From the NCBI RefSeq assembly GCF_003337355.1, contig NZ_QPJW01000003.1:349531-413530 (forward strand): a stretch of DNA of 64,000 nt, read 5' to 3'. This DNA comes from Fontibacillus phaseoli. Lineage in GTDB: Bacteria; Bacillota; Bacilli; Paenibacillales; Paenibacillaceae. Made by a program: the position numbers and the translations under genes. This document shows, piece after piece, positions 9,254 to 18,279 of the stretch. The notes under the pieces are model-generated. The model was not told the DNA's origin. It searched no databases and was given only the letters and a program-made list of their open reading frames with translations. The stretch's first letter is position 1, and each line of letters opens with the position of its first letter.

Positions 9254-10159
9254 TTATATATGAAATCTCGCCCGAAATTTGCCCGGCGGCTCCCCGGTCC
9301 ACCGTTTGAACTGCCGGCTGAAGTGCGCGATATCTTTGTAGCCTATACGCACGGAGACCTCCTCGACGGAGAGCGACGGCTCCATGAGCAGGAGCTTGGC
9401 CTTCTTCAGCTTTAGCGCCGACAAATATTGCCGCGGGGACATGCCGTAAACGCGGTGAAACATCCGGTTGCAGGAAGAAGCGCTGTAGCCCAAGCCCTGA
9501 ATCACGGCCACCACGGTCTCCCGCGAGTTATCCCGATAATCTTTCCCCTCGACCAGGCCCTCTGCTACCGGCGCTTCTACGCACTTCTCCAGCCTGGCTG
9601 CAATCTCGGCGGCAACCCGTGTCATCCGACTGCCGGAATTCTCGGCCCGGCCCTGCTCGGCAAGCTTTTCGCCCAGCCCCGCAAACAATTCAAACACGGC
9701 CGACAGTGCCATCATTTTATTCGCCAGTTTCTCCGTTTCCTTCCCTGAAGTAAGCGCAATTAATTTGTCCAGGCTCGGCCTAATGGTCCGGGCAAGCGGA
9801 CTATTTTCTTCATAATGATACCCGCTTCCCCGGCAAAGCAGTTCTCTCATCACGCGGTCATCCACATTGAAATGCAGGCAATAATAAGTCATCCGGCTGG
9901 AGCCCGCCGCACGGCTTTCATGGACGTCTTCCGGCCGCAATAGCATGAGATCGCCCGGGTTCTGCACATATCGCTGCCCGTTGACGAGCATTTCCTGCCT
10001 GCCCGCCAGCACCAGATTCACTTCAAATAGCGGATGGGTATGCCGCGGATATGACCAATCCTGTGTTACGGTTCGCAAATGAGCCGCAAAAACCTTAAAC
10101 GTAGAATCCATATCCGGCAGCATAAATTCGGCAATATGATGCTCTTCGGAGATATTCAT
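9254..10159 (-). CDS. AraC-family transcriptional regulator of the xylosidase locus
   Basis: Sugar-responsive activator of about 301 residues. N-terminal cupin-like sensor (HTHPLFEVNLVLAG, PGDLMLLRPEDVHE, residues ~35-90), then a C-terminal double helix-turn-helix with the AraC signature VRIGYKDIAHFSRQFKRWTGEPPGKFR. ATG 10159 is preferred to 10165 because AGGAGG is seven bases before it. Divergent from the GH52 beta-xylosidase with a 142-bp shared control region and followed by the SGNH hydrolase, so it probably activates GH52 expression in response to xylo-oligosaccharides. The first helix of the DNA-binding domain (ETVVAVIQGLGYSASSCNRMFHRVYG) is slightly unusual but complete. Confidence 0.85.
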   Translation of the reverse strand: MNISEEHHIAEFMLPDMDSTFKVFAAHLRTVTQDWSYPRHTHPLFEVNLVLAGRQEMLVNGQRYVQNPGDLMLLRPEDVHESRAAGSSRMTYYCLHFNVDDRVMRELLCRGSGYHYEENSPLARTIRPSLDKLIALTSGKETEKLANKMMALSAVFELFAGLGEKLAEQGRAENSGSRMTRVAAEIAARLEKCVEAPVAEGLVEGKDYRDNSRETVVAVIQGLGYSASSCNRMFHRVYGMSPRQYLSALKLKKAKLLLMEPSLSVEEVSVRIGYKDIAHFSRQFKRWTGEPPGKFRARFHI

Positions 10160-10222
10160 CCCCATTCCTCCTGTTTCCGTCGATTACACAAACTGAACGA
10201 TTTGGATAAATTGATAATCGCT

Positions 10223-10297
10223 TTGGACATAGGACCAAATAAATCCCCTTGATATAATCAAGTTATCACAACGCTTTCATAAAGAACAGGAGGCACT
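10223..10297 (+). promoter_or_regulatory. GH52 promoter region, weak -35 (activator type), strong RBS
   Basis: A perfect -10 TATAAT stands at 10253-10258. At 17-bp spacing the -35 position (10230-10235, TAGGAC) is poor, as expected for an AraC-dependent promoter. A cre-like AACGCTTTCAT follows at 10270-10280, after the likely start point. The ribosome site AGGAGG lies eight bases before the ATG. Confidence 0.55.
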
Positions 10298-10301
10298 CAA
10301 G

Positions 10302-12437
10302 ATGGGTAAAAATATTTTCTTCAACGCGCATCACTCCCCGATGGGGGCTTTCGCCAGCTTCACGCTAGGGTATCCGGGCAAGAGCGGCGGATTCGACCTG
10401 GAGCTCGGCAGCCCTCCGAACCAGAATATATATATCGGGCTCCAGGAAGACGGGGAGCAGCGGTACAAAGCCCTGCCTTTTTTCGGCGAAGGGCAGGATG
10501 AGCGGGACCGCTATACCAGCGAACAGGATGAATCCGGGGAGACAAAGAAAGATGCGCTGATTCTTTCTTTTCCCCGGGACCTCATTTCACGTCGCTTCAG
10601 CGCAGGTACCGACGAATGGCAAGCCGGGGATCTGACCTTCCGCCTGTATTCTCCGTTCGGCAGCGTTCCCGACCTGGTTTCCGCGGAAACCGACGAGCTT
10701 CGCTCCGCACTGATACCGGCGATACTGGCGGAGATTATCGTCGACAACACCCGGGGCACGGCTACCCGGAAAGCCTTTTTCGGCTTCCAGGGCAGCGATC
10801 CTTATTCGGCCATCCGGCGGCTGGAAGATAACACGGACGGCGTCATCACCGGCGTCGGCCAAGGCCGCCATACCGCGATCGCCACGAACGACAAACGGGT
10901 CAAAAGCGCCGGTTTCTTTACGATGGAGGGCATCCTGGAGCCGAAGGTCGAAGAAAACTTGCGGTTCGGACTTGGTCCGGTAGGCGCCCTGCTGATGGAT
11001 ACGCCGGCAGGCGAAAAAGCAACGTACCGCTTTGCTCTTTGCTTCTACAAAGCCGGGTATGTGACCACAGGAATGGATGCCTCCTATTACTACACCCGCT
11101 ATTTTTCCAATATTGAAGAAGTGGCTGCCTATGCCCTGGAACATTTTGAGGAGAAAGCGGAGGCGGCGCGCCGGAGCGATGAGCTGGTTGCGGGGGCTTC
11201 GCATCTGAACGATGACCAGCGTTTCATGTTGGCGCACGCCATCCGCAGCTACTACGGCTCCACAGAGCTGCTCGAACATCAGGGGGAACCGCTGTGGATC
11301 GTGAATGAAGGCGAATACCGCATGATCAATACGTTCGATCTGACGGTAGACCAACTGTTCTTTGAATTGAAGATGAATCCGTGGACCGTCAAAAACGAGC
11401 TGGACCTGTTCGTCAAACGATACAGCTATGAAGACACGGTGCGCCTTCCGGGCGATGATACGGTCTACCCCGGTGGCATCAGCTTTACGCATGATATGGG
11501 CGTGGCCAATTCTTTTTCGCGTCCGGGTTATTCGTCCTATGAATTGCATGCCATCGAAGATTGCTTCTCCCACATGACCCATGAGCAGCTTGTCAACTGG
11601 GTATTATGCGCTTCGGTCTACGTTGAACAAACCGGGGACAAAACCTGGCTGGAGAGCCATTTCGCCATCTTCGAACAATGCCTGGAAAGCATGGTCAACC
11701 GGGATCATCCGGACCCGGCGCAGCGTACGGGAATCATGGGCCTCGATAGCTCCAGAACGATGGGCGGCGCGGAGATTACCACGTATGACAGTCTGGACGT
11801 CTCGCTTGGCCAGGCGCGGAACAATATTTATCTGGCGGGGAAAAGCTGGGCGGCTTATGTCGCCATGGAGAAATTGTTCCTGGCGAGCGGCCGTCCGGAG
11901 TACGGTGCCTTGGCCGGAGTACAAGCGGAACGCTGTGCCCGTACGATAACCGGGCATCTGCTTCCGGGCGGGTACATCCCGGCCGTCATCCAGGAGAATA
12001 ATGATTCCAAAATCATTCCGGCAATTGAAGGCCTTGTCTTCCCGCTGTATACGGGATGCCAGGAGGCGCTCGACGAGAACGGGCGATTCGGAAATTATAT
12101 CCAGGCGCTGAAAACTCATTTGCGCACCGTACTCGTCCCGGGCACCTGCCTGTTTGATGACGGCGGCTGGAAGCTGTCCTCGACCAGCAACAACTCCTGG
12201 CTCAGCAAAATCTATCTGTGCCAGTTCATCGCTCGTCACATCCTGGGACTTCCATGGGACGAGCAAGGAGCTGCCGCCGATGCCGCGCATGCCGCATGGC
12301 TGACATCCGATTCGAACGCCTATTGGAGCTGGAGCGACCAGATGCTCGCCGGCGTCATCTGCGGAAGCCGGTATTATCCTCGCGGAGTCACCTCCATCTT
12401 GTGGCTGGAGGAACAACCGAGGGCACAAGCAAGATAG
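10302..12437 (+). CDS. GH52 beta-xylosidase
   Basis: Retaining exo-beta-1,4-xylosidase of 711 residues acting in the cytosol on xylobiose and longer xylo-oligosaccharides; length matches the usual ~705. The opening FFNAHHSPMGAFASFTLG(Y/F)PGKSGG is diagnostic for GH52. Catalytic residues align with the characterised Geobacillus enzyme at an offset of one: nucleophile E336 in VNEGEYRM and acid/base D496 in TTYDSLDVSLG. The C-terminus STSNNSWLSKIYLCQ..YYPRGVTSILWLEE is conserved. No signal peptide. Divergent from the AraC regulator and followed by a strong terminator, so monocistronic. Substrate must be imported by a transporter outside this window. Confidence 0.96.
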   Translation: MGKNIFFNAHHSPMGAFASFTLGYPGKSGGFDLELGSPPNQNIYIGLQEDGEQRYKALPFFGEGQDERDRYTSEQDESGETKKDALILSFPRDLISRRFSAGTDEWQAGDLTFRLYSPFGSVPDLVSAETDELRSALIPAILAEIIVDNTRGTATRKAFFGFQGSDPYSAIRRLEDNTDGVITGVGQGRHTAIATNDKRVKSAGFFTMEGILEPKVEENLRFGLGPVGALLMDTPAGEKATYRFALCFYKAGYVTTGMDASYYYTRYFSNIEEVAAYALEHFEEKAEAARRSDELVAGASHLNDDQRFMLAHAIRSYYGSTELLEHQGEPLWIVNEGEYRMINTFDLTVDQLFFELKMNPWTVKNELDLFVKRYSYEDTVRLPGDDTVYPGGISFTHDMGVANSFSRPGYSSYELHAIEDCFSHMTHEQLVNWVLCASVYVEQTGDKTWLESHFAIFEQCLESMVNRDHPDPAQRTGIMGLDSSRTMGGAEITTYDSLDVSLGQARNNIYLAGKSWAAYVAMEKLFLASGRPEYGALAGVQAERCARTITGHLLPGGYIPAVIQENNDSKIIPAIEGLVFPLYTGCQEALDENGRFGNYIQALKTHLRTVLVPGTCLFDDGGWKLSSTSNNSWLSKIYLCQFIARHILGLPWDEQGAAADAAHAAWLTSDSNAYWSWSDQMLAGVICGSRYYPRGVTSILWLEEQPRAQAR

Positions 12438-12460
12438 ACTGAAAAAACCTATAAACTTAA

Positions 12461-12502
12461 ATCAAAGGAGTCCACTTCTGTGGAACTCCTTTGATGTTTT
12501 TG
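12461..12502 (+). terminator. intrinsic terminator between GH52 and glf
   Basis: ATCAAAGGAGTCCAC / GTGGAACTCCTTTGAT (12461-12475 and 12480-12495, one bulge) followed by GTTTTTGT. It lies between convergent genes and may work for both. Confidence 0.85.
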
Positions 12503-12514
12503 TCCTCCTAGGTA

Positions 12515-13627
12515 TTACGTTTCCCTTAAAACTTCTTCTACTCTACAAAGCGCTGCGGCGATGACTTGATCCATGTCATAGTACTTATACTCTCCTAGAC
12601 GTCCGCCAAATGTGACATAAGGCTCAACATCAGCCAACTGTTTATATTTTGCATATAACATGCTGTTCTGCTCGTCGTTAATCGGGTAATAGGGCTCATC
12701 GCCCAGCTTCCATTCCACACTATATTCCCGGGTGATTATCGTTTGCGGCTGTGTGCCGAATTCAAAATGCTTATGTTCAATAATCCGCGTATAAGGCGTT
12801 TCTGAATCTGTATAATTGACAACGGCATTGCCTTGATAGTTGTCCGTATCCAGCAGTTCCGTATCAAAGGTTAAGCTCCGGTATGCCAACACACCAAACC
12901 TGTAATTATAATAGGCATCAACCGGCCCCGTATAAACAATATGTTCCGCCACACTGTCCCAATAGGTTTTGTCGGCCAGATAATCAGTTTCCAGCTGCAC
13001 TTCAATGCCTTCAATCATTTTCTCAACCATTGCTGTATATCCGCCGATGGGAATGCCTTGATACGGATCATTGAAATAGTTGTTATCATACGTAAAGCGC
13101 ACAGGCAATCTGCGTATTATTAATGCAGGCAGTTCATGACAAGGACGTCCCCATTGTTTTTCGGTATAGCCGCGAATTAATTTTTCGTAGACATCCAGCC
13201 CAACCAAATTAATGGCCTGCTCCTCTAAATTGCGGGGATAATCCACATAGCTGTCGTTGCGCTGCTGCTGAATTTTCTGCATAGCTTCTTCCGGGGTAAT
13301 AACTCCCCACATCTTGTTAAAGGTATTCATATTAAACGGCAAATTGTAAAGCTCGCCCTTATAGTTCGCCATCGGGCTGTTCGTGAAGCGGTTAAACTCC
13401 GCAAACTGGTTGACATACCGCCATACTTCCTTGTTGCTCGTATGAAAAATATGGGCACCATACCGGTGAACTTGTATATCCGCCACCTTTTCCGTGTAGA
13501 TATTGCCTCCGATATGTTTCCTTTTATCAATGATGAAGCAGGTCTTCCCCGCTTTCTTGGCTTCATGAGCGAATACGGCTCCGTATAGTCCCGCTCCAAC
13601 AATAAGGAAATCGTATTTTTTTTGCAT
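12515..13627 (-). CDS. glf: UDP-galactopyranose mutase
   Basis: Flavoenzyme of 370 residues that converts UDP-galactopyranose to UDP-galactofuranose for cell-surface glycans. Seen: N-terminal FAD-binding Rossmann motif (VGAGLYGAVFAHEA), DKRKHIGGNIYTE, the active-site HRYGAHIFHT segment, IRGYTEKQWG, and the C-terminal GGRLGEYKYYDMDQVI that closes the FAD site. Length is normal. ATG 13627 follows GGAGG. It is 15 bp downstream of a GT2 glycosyltransferase and co-transcribed with it, so that enzyme may use the Galf donor. Confidence 0.95.
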   Translation of the reverse strand: MQKKYDFLIVGAGLYGAVFAHEAKKAGKTCFIIDKRKHIGGNIYTEKVADIQVHRYGAHIFHTSNKEVWRYVNQFAEFNRFTNSPMANYKGELYNLPFNMNTFNKMWGVITPEEAMQKIQQQRNDSYVDYPRNLEEQAINLVGLDVYEKLIRGYTEKQWGRPCHELPALIIRRLPVRFTYDNNYFNDPYQGIPIGGYTAMVEKMIEGIEVQLETDYLADKTYWDSVAEHIVYTGPVDAYYNYRFGVLAYRSLTFDTELLDTDNYQGNAVVNYTDSETPYTRIIEHKHFEFGTQPQTIITREYSVEWKLGDEPYYPINDEQNSMLYAKYKQLADVEPYVTFGGRLGEYKYYDMDQVIAAALCRVEEVLRET

Positions 13628-13642
13628 GGGCTAGCCTCCAAA

Positions 13643-14659
13643 TTAGTTAAAGCCGACGACCTTTTGCGTGATTTTGTACACACCTACCGAGATGCTTCTC
13701 CCGAAAAGCCCTGGAAGGCTTAGCAGACGCCCCATCATGCCATATCGCAAATGACGGTATAGCTCCAGATCACATTCCATGATAAAGCGCCAAAATGCCC
13801 GCTTCTTCTGTAAGTTTTCTTTCGAGCCTGAACGAAGCAGTAGAATCGTCGAGATCATGGTGACAATTTCCAGATGATGGTATAAATATTGACTCAACTT
13901 GCTGCTTCGAATACTGTCTAAATCTATTAGTTCAATCATTAGCTTGTTTACTTTTAATTGTTGGTCAATCCTGCTAATCATGACCTTCTCATTTATAGAT
14001 TGATCGCTACGTCCTATAAAGTATCTATAAAAGTCAACATTAAGATAAAAGATTCTATTTACATAGGGGAGTGGTATTGTAACGTATAAATTATCGACAT
14101 AGAACGTATGCTTCGGCAATACCAGTCCACACTCCCGCAGGAGTGCTGTTCTATACATGAGCGAGTGCATCATTAAATACTGACCTTTACGGAATCTCCC
14201 GATCTCGTCCCAGGTAAAACTCTTGTTTTCCGGCAAAACATTTCCATATTTCATGACTTTCTTGTGTTTCTTACCTTCTTTTTCATATACAAAATTACTG
14301 ATTAACAGATCAATGAGTTCTCCCTCTGTAGCGAACCGCTTCAAAGCAGTTAGTACCTTTAGATATGCTGGGGTGTCTACCCAGTCATCACTATCAACCA
14401 CTTTAAAATATAGCCCACTAGCATGTCTAATACCGGTATTGACTGCTTCACCATGTCCTCCATTGGTTTGATGAATAGTCTTGATCATGCTCGGGTATTT
14501 TGCTGCGTATTCATCTGCAATATCCCCGGTATTGTCGCTTGAACCGTCATTTACTATCAGAATTTCTACGCTTTCCCCGCCAGGAAGTAAAGATTCTATA
14601 CAGTTTCTCATATAATCTTGTGAGTTATAGCAAGGAACGACGACTGACAATAGTTTCAT
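13643..14659 (-). CDS. GT2 family glycosyltransferase
   Basis: Inverting GT-A glycosyltransferase of 338 residues, probably membrane-associated. Seen: VVVPCYNSQDYMRNCIESLL, VEILIVNDGSSDNT nucleotide site, the metal-binding DSDD (KVVDSDDWVD), and a C-terminal half rich in aromatic and basic residues ending in a predicted amphipathic segment. ATG 14659 is used because AAAGG lies ten bases upstream; the upstream GTG lacks correct spacing. Operon with glf suggests surface polysaccharide or teichoic-acid decoration, possibly with galactofuranose (inference). Confidence 0.85.
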   Translation of the reverse strand: MKLLSVVVPCYNSQDYMRNCIESLLPGGESVEILIVNDGSSDNTGDIADEYAAKYPSMIKTIHQTNGGHGEAVNTGIRHASGLYFKVVDSDDWVDTPAYLKVLTALKRFATEGELIDLLISNFVYEKEGKKHKKVMKYGNVLPENKSFTWDEIGRFRKGQYLMMHSLMYRTALLRECGLVLPKHTFYVDNLYVTIPLPYVNRIFYLNVDFYRYFIGRSDQSINEKVMISRIDQQLKVNKLMIELIDLDSIRSSKLSQYLYHHLEIVTMISTILLLRSGSKENLQKKRAFWRFIMECDLELYRHLRYGMMGRLLSLPGLFGRSISVGVYKITQKVVGFN

Positions 14660-14978
14660 GTTCACACAACCTTTATATATTATGGAAATTCCAAATATCC
14701 AACATGAGTATTAATCTGCATTTCTAGTAACTTTCTCTCGCAAAAGGAATCATACACAACTTAAAACTAGCGGCACTCCAAAATAAGAGTACCGCTAAAA
14801 GTTGGATTAACTAAACAACTATATTTCAAGCAAACTTTCCAGCATACCACACGATAGCATTTTAGTAGAATAAGGAAATTCAGAACTAGCCCCACTCTTA
14901 CTTAGGGCTGGTTAATGGAATGCCTACCTACTTTTAATATTATCGTATACGTTCTTCGATTCCCGAGCAAACTATTAG
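14660..14978. other. intergenic region upstream of GT2-glf with two hairpins
   Basis: An AT-rich 319-bp stretch. Its right part carries the hairpins that end the GH3-GtrA transcript (one listed, a weaker AGCCC..GGGCT at 14888-14909). The left end contains TATATAAAGG just before the GT2 ribosome site. No gene seen. Confidence 0.5.
14760..14796 (-). terminator. probable terminator of the GH3-GtrA operon
   Basis: Minus strand AGCGGTACTC / GAGTGCCGCT (arms 14796-14787 and 14778-14769, one mismatch) followed by AGTTTTAAG. The U-tract is short, so moderate confidence. Confidence 0.55.
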
Positions 14979-15584
14979 TTATTCAACGGGTTTCTGTTTA
15001 AAAATTACTTTGAAAATCGGGAAAAATACCCAAAAGGAAATGGCGCTGTTAATGATCATAGTAATAACATCCGCCGTTGTCTCTCCAGAACTTCCCATTC
15101 CCCATGTATTCATCAGTAAATTGTAAATCGGAGCTTTATATAAGCCCTGTGCAGCAGCTGCTCCAACTGAAATGATAAGATACGCAATAACGTACCAAAA
15201 GGCTGCCTGCCAAATATTACTGTTCGATTTGAAGGTGATATTGCGTTGCAGAAAGAAATTAATGACTTGCGCGATCCCAATCGCGACTTGCACGGCGATA
15301 AAGTAGGCAAGGCCGCCTCCTCCACCGGCTGACAATGCGCCTGCCGCGTAGTCAAATACATAGTACGGGGTACCGTCAAAATTACTCCCCAGATGCAAAA
15401 TTTGAAAACTTGCATCAATTAACGATGTTTTCGCAAGCATTGACTTAAACATCGGCATGACCACGATTTGCAGTACCGTAACCCCATTGCTCAACAGAAA
15501 GAACATTAAAAACTGAGCAATGCCCGGATGCTTCTTTGAATAGCTATTCCATAAGCCAATAAGTCCTTTTGTTTGTTGTTTCAT
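14979..15584 (-). CDS. GtrA-like membrane protein
   Basis: Four-helix membrane protein of 201 residues resembling the GtrA/DPMS-associated family, which help move or present polyprenyl-linked sugars in surface glycosylation. The diagnostic FFLQRNITFKSN (normally NFxxxRxWTF) is present near residue 117. It has a larger than usual loop between helices 1 and 2 containing a Gly-rich GALSAGGGGG segment. Its ATG overlaps the GH3 stop by one base (TAATG), giving translational coupling. Why a beta-glucosidase is coupled with a GtrA-like protein is unclear; glycan recycling is a guess. Confidence 0.7.
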   Translation of the reverse strand: MKQQTKGLIGLWNSYSKKHPGIAQFLMFFLLSNGVTVLQIVVMPMFKSMLAKTSLIDASFQILHLGSNFDGTPYYVFDYAAGALSAGGGGGLAYFIAVQVAIGIAQVINFFLQRNITFKSNSNIWQAAFWYVIAYLIISVGAAAAQGLYKAPIYNLLMNTWGMGSSGETTADVITMIINSAISFWVFFPIFKVIFKQKPVE

Positions 15585-18034
15585 TAAGTAATCTCCTTGT
15601 CTAGACTTGCCGTCTGCATCAGCTTTTTCCGTTCCCTTAACAGATGGCGTAACCCTTTGAAGAAGCTGCCGTTAACGATCATTAGCATTCCGTCCAGCAT
15701 AGGCATATTTACTATACCGCCCGTCATTCTTGCAATTCCTCGAAACGGCATATGATAAACCGACATCATAATCAGGTTAGCTGTGCTTCTCTTTCCAATT
15801 TTCTGCAAAAACCAATGAGCAAAGGTCATTGCATGAAAAGCAAACCGGGCAAACCAGCCTTTGGCGTATTGACATTGTGCAATAGTGTCATTATATCCGA
15901 GCGGTTGTGTGCGATCCCATGTCGCATTCGGCGCCGGGTAACCCAGCAGGTGTTCAAACTCGGCTTGCGGAACGTTGCTTGCCTTGCCGGAATAATAAGA
16001 CGGAAGCTTGGCCGGCTCATACGGCAATAGCGCACCGCTACCGTTAACGTGCAGATTTGCTTCTAATCGGATATCCATGCTGGACGCCCCGACCATGATG
16101 GCATAGTCCGCTTCCTCCACTTCCCAACGATTCGTCTTGATATTAAAGTAGCGGAAGGCTTTATCATCGAACGGAATATAAACCTCTTTGCTCTCGCCAG
16201 CCCGCAGAAATAACTTTTTAAATCCCTTCAATTCCTTGTTGGGACGGAAGATATTGTCGGAAGCGCAGCCTACATATAACTGGGCAATCTCCATACCGTC
16301 CATGGAACCGCTGTTGGTAATGGTGAACATTGCTCCCGTGGAATCGACGGACAGGCCGGAATAAGCAAATGAGGTGTAGCTTAATCCATAGCCGAACGGG
16401 TATAACACATCAACGCGGGCCTTGTCATAGTACCGATAGCCGAAAAATAGTGATTCCCGATACTCCACACTAACTTCTTTACCAGGAAAATGGCTTGCTG
16501 CCGGTGTATCCTCGTAACGAAGCGGGTAGGTTTCTGCCAACTTGCCGGAAGGGTTAACCTGTCCTGTCAGTACCCGCAGAATGGCCTTCGCGCCCGCTTG
16601 ACCACTGAGGTAGCCATGTATCAGGCCCTTCACTTGATGAATCCAAGGCATCTCAATGGCTGCCCCGCAGGATAGTACCGCAACGATATTCGGATTGACT
16701 TCGTGAAGTGCCGCAAGCAAGGCTACCTGATTGTCAGGAAGACGCATGCTCGGCCGATCCAGACCCTCTGCCTCTGTCACCTCGTCTAACCCGATATAGA
16801 GCAATACGATATCTGCCTGCTTGGCCAGTGCACATGCCCGGGATAGCTTGCTACGATTTCGCTTGCCATAGCGCTCGAAGCCCGGCTCATAGCCGATGCT
16901 GTCGATTCCAAAATGCTCCAGCAATTGTAAGGTTTGATCCAGCTTGGTCGGATTAACAACCGACGACCCTGCCCCTTGATAACGGGCTTCCTTCGCAAAG
17001 TCCCCGATAACAGCAACCTTCCTTGCGGATGGGAGCGGAAGAATACCGCCTTCATTTTTCAAGAGCACTATCGACTCTTCCGCAGCCACCTGAGCTGCGC
17101 TATGATGCTGTTCGATCGGAAGCTCTGTCTTGCCCTTGCCCTTGCCCTTGCCATTGTCCGCTAATGCCTTTTCCGTGGTAAAGACAAGCTGCAACAAGCG
17201 GTCCACGCACTGATTAAGCACTTCCTCATCCAGCTTGCCGCTCTTCACTGCCTGAACGATTTCAGCATTGGTCTCACCTGCAGTTGTCGGCATTTCAAGC
17301 TCATTTCCCGCGATTAAGCCGGCAATACGATCGTTGCTGCCTCCCCAATCTGTCACGACGACCCCATCGAATTCCCATTCCTTACGCAGAATGTCCTGCA
17401 TCAAATGTAGATTTTCATTAGTATACGTACCGTTCAGCTTGTTGTAGGAGGACATTACAGTCTGCGGCTTGCCCTCAGTAATGGCGATTTCAAACGCTGT
17501 CAAATACATTTCCCGCAGCGTCCGTTCATCGACAATTGTGTCAATGGACATCCGGCGCTCTTCCTGGTTGTTGACGGCAAAATGCTTGACACATGCAGAT
17601 ACGCCATGCTCCTGAATCCCCCGGATATAACCAGCGGCCATTTTTCCCGCGAGATAAGGATCCTCGCTGAAATATTCAAAGTTTCTGCCGCATAACGGGT
17701 CACGCTTCATATTGATGCCTGGCCCGAGCAGGACATGAACCTTTTGCGCTGCCGCTTCCTGACCCAGATGGTGCCCGATCTGCTCACCCAGCTCGACATT
17801 CCAGCTGTTAGCCACGGTTGCAGCCGTTGGAAAGCAAGTAGCAGGAATACTCGGGTTTAATCCAAGATGATCGGCTGCTTCAGCTTGCTTGCGAATGCCG
17901 TGCGGCCCATCGGCGAGGAACATGCTTGGAATTCCTAACCGTTCGATATTCTGAGTTTGCCAGAAATCCTTGCCTGACATTAAAGATGCTTTCTCTTCCA
18001 ATGTCATTTTGTTGATTAGGTCTCTATATTTCAT
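15584..18034 (-). CDS. GH3 beta-glucosidase, canonical domain order
   Basis: Retaining beta-glucosidase of 816 residues without signal peptide. N-terminal TIM barrel opens with MTLEEKASLMSGKDFW; KHFAVNNQEERR near residue 150 binds substrate; nucleophile Asp is in VVTDWGGSND near residue 227. The alpha/beta sandwich starts at AAEESIVLLKNE, followed by the YPFGYGLSYT and fibronectin-III-like domains. About 100 residues follow (AFHAMTFAHWFLQKIGKR..) with hydrophobic stretches, as in many Firmicute paralogs. A LytTR-type double site with a -10 TAGAAT lies upstream, so the two-component system next door probably activates it. Confidence 0.93.
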   Translation of the reverse strand: MKYRDLINKMTLEEKASLMSGKDFWQTQNIERLGIPSMFLADGPHGIRKQAEAADHLGLNPSIPATCFPTAATVANSWNVELGEQIGHHLGQEAAAQKVHVLLGPGINMKRDPLCGRNFEYFSEDPYLAGKMAAGYIRGIQEHGVSACVKHFAVNNQEERRMSIDTIVDERTLREMYLTAFEIAITEGKPQTVMSSYNKLNGTYTNENLHLMQDILRKEWEFDGVVVTDWGGSNDRIAGLIAGNELEMPTTAGETNAEIVQAVKSGKLDEEVLNQCVDRLLQLVFTTEKALADNGKGKGKGKTELPIEQHHSAAQVAAEESIVLLKNEGGILPLPSARKVAVIGDFAKEARYQGAGSSVVNPTKLDQTLQLLEHFGIDSIGYEPGFERYGKRNRSKLSRACALAKQADIVLLYIGLDEVTEAEGLDRPSMRLPDNQVALLAALHEVNPNIVAVLSCGAAIEMPWIHQVKGLIHGYLSGQAGAKAILRVLTGQVNPSGKLAETYPLRYEDTPAASHFPGKEVSVEYRESLFFGYRYYDKARVDVLYPFGYGLSYTSFAYSGLSVDSTGAMFTITNSGSMDGMEIAQLYVGCASDNIFRPNKELKGFKKLFLRAGESKEVYIPFDDKAFRYFNIKTNRWEVEEADYAIMVGASSMDIRLEANLHVNGSGALLPYEPAKLPSYYSGKASNVPQAEFEHLLGYPAPNATWDRTQPLGYNDTIAQCQYAKGWFARFAFHAMTFAHWFLQKIGKRSTANLIMMSVYHMPFRGIARMTGGIVNMPMLDGMLMIVNGSFFKGLRHLLRERKKLMQTASLDKEIT

Positions 18035-18160
18035 ATTTGATCTCCACTTTACTCCTTGGTTTTGATATGAAGCGCATTCATTTTATCTCTGACGGTTCAT
18101 CAGACTTCCTACACTTGAAGCTGTTGTCTCGTAATTGCCCCCTTCGCTTTCTTTTCCATC

Positions 18161-18229
18161 ATTCTAGCATGCTTTTTTTTTCGCTCAGCAAAAACGCACA
18201 AACTGTATTCTTACTTGCATGAACTGTAT
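18161..18229 (-). promoter_or_regulatory. LytTR direct-repeat site and promoter of GH3 (site 1)
   Basis: AACTGT occurs at 18201-18206 and 18222-18227, exactly 21 bp apart with TTGCATG before the second. On the minus strand this is ACAGTT-N15-ACAGTT, the spacing of AgrA/LytTR operator pairs (9-bp repeats, 12-bp gap). Downstream on the minus strand is -10 TAGAAT (18166-18161) with no good -35, as expected for an activator-dependent promoter. Confidence 0.7.
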
Positions 18230-18239
18230 CGCATCAAGC

Positions 18240-18271
18240 AAAAAAAGCAGCAGATCCATATTGATCTGCTG
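18240..18271 (-). terminator. terminator of the histidine kinase gene
   Basis: Minus strand CAGCAGATC / GATCTGCTG stem (arms 18271-18263 and 18256-18248), then GCTTTTTTT. It lies 9 bp after the kinase stop. Confidence 0.85.
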
Positions 18272-18279
18272 TCTATACG

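Noticed and set aside
15584..15600. Frameshift between GH3 and GtrA-like genes
   Set aside because: The one-base TAATG overlap is ordinary translational coupling; both proteins are complete.
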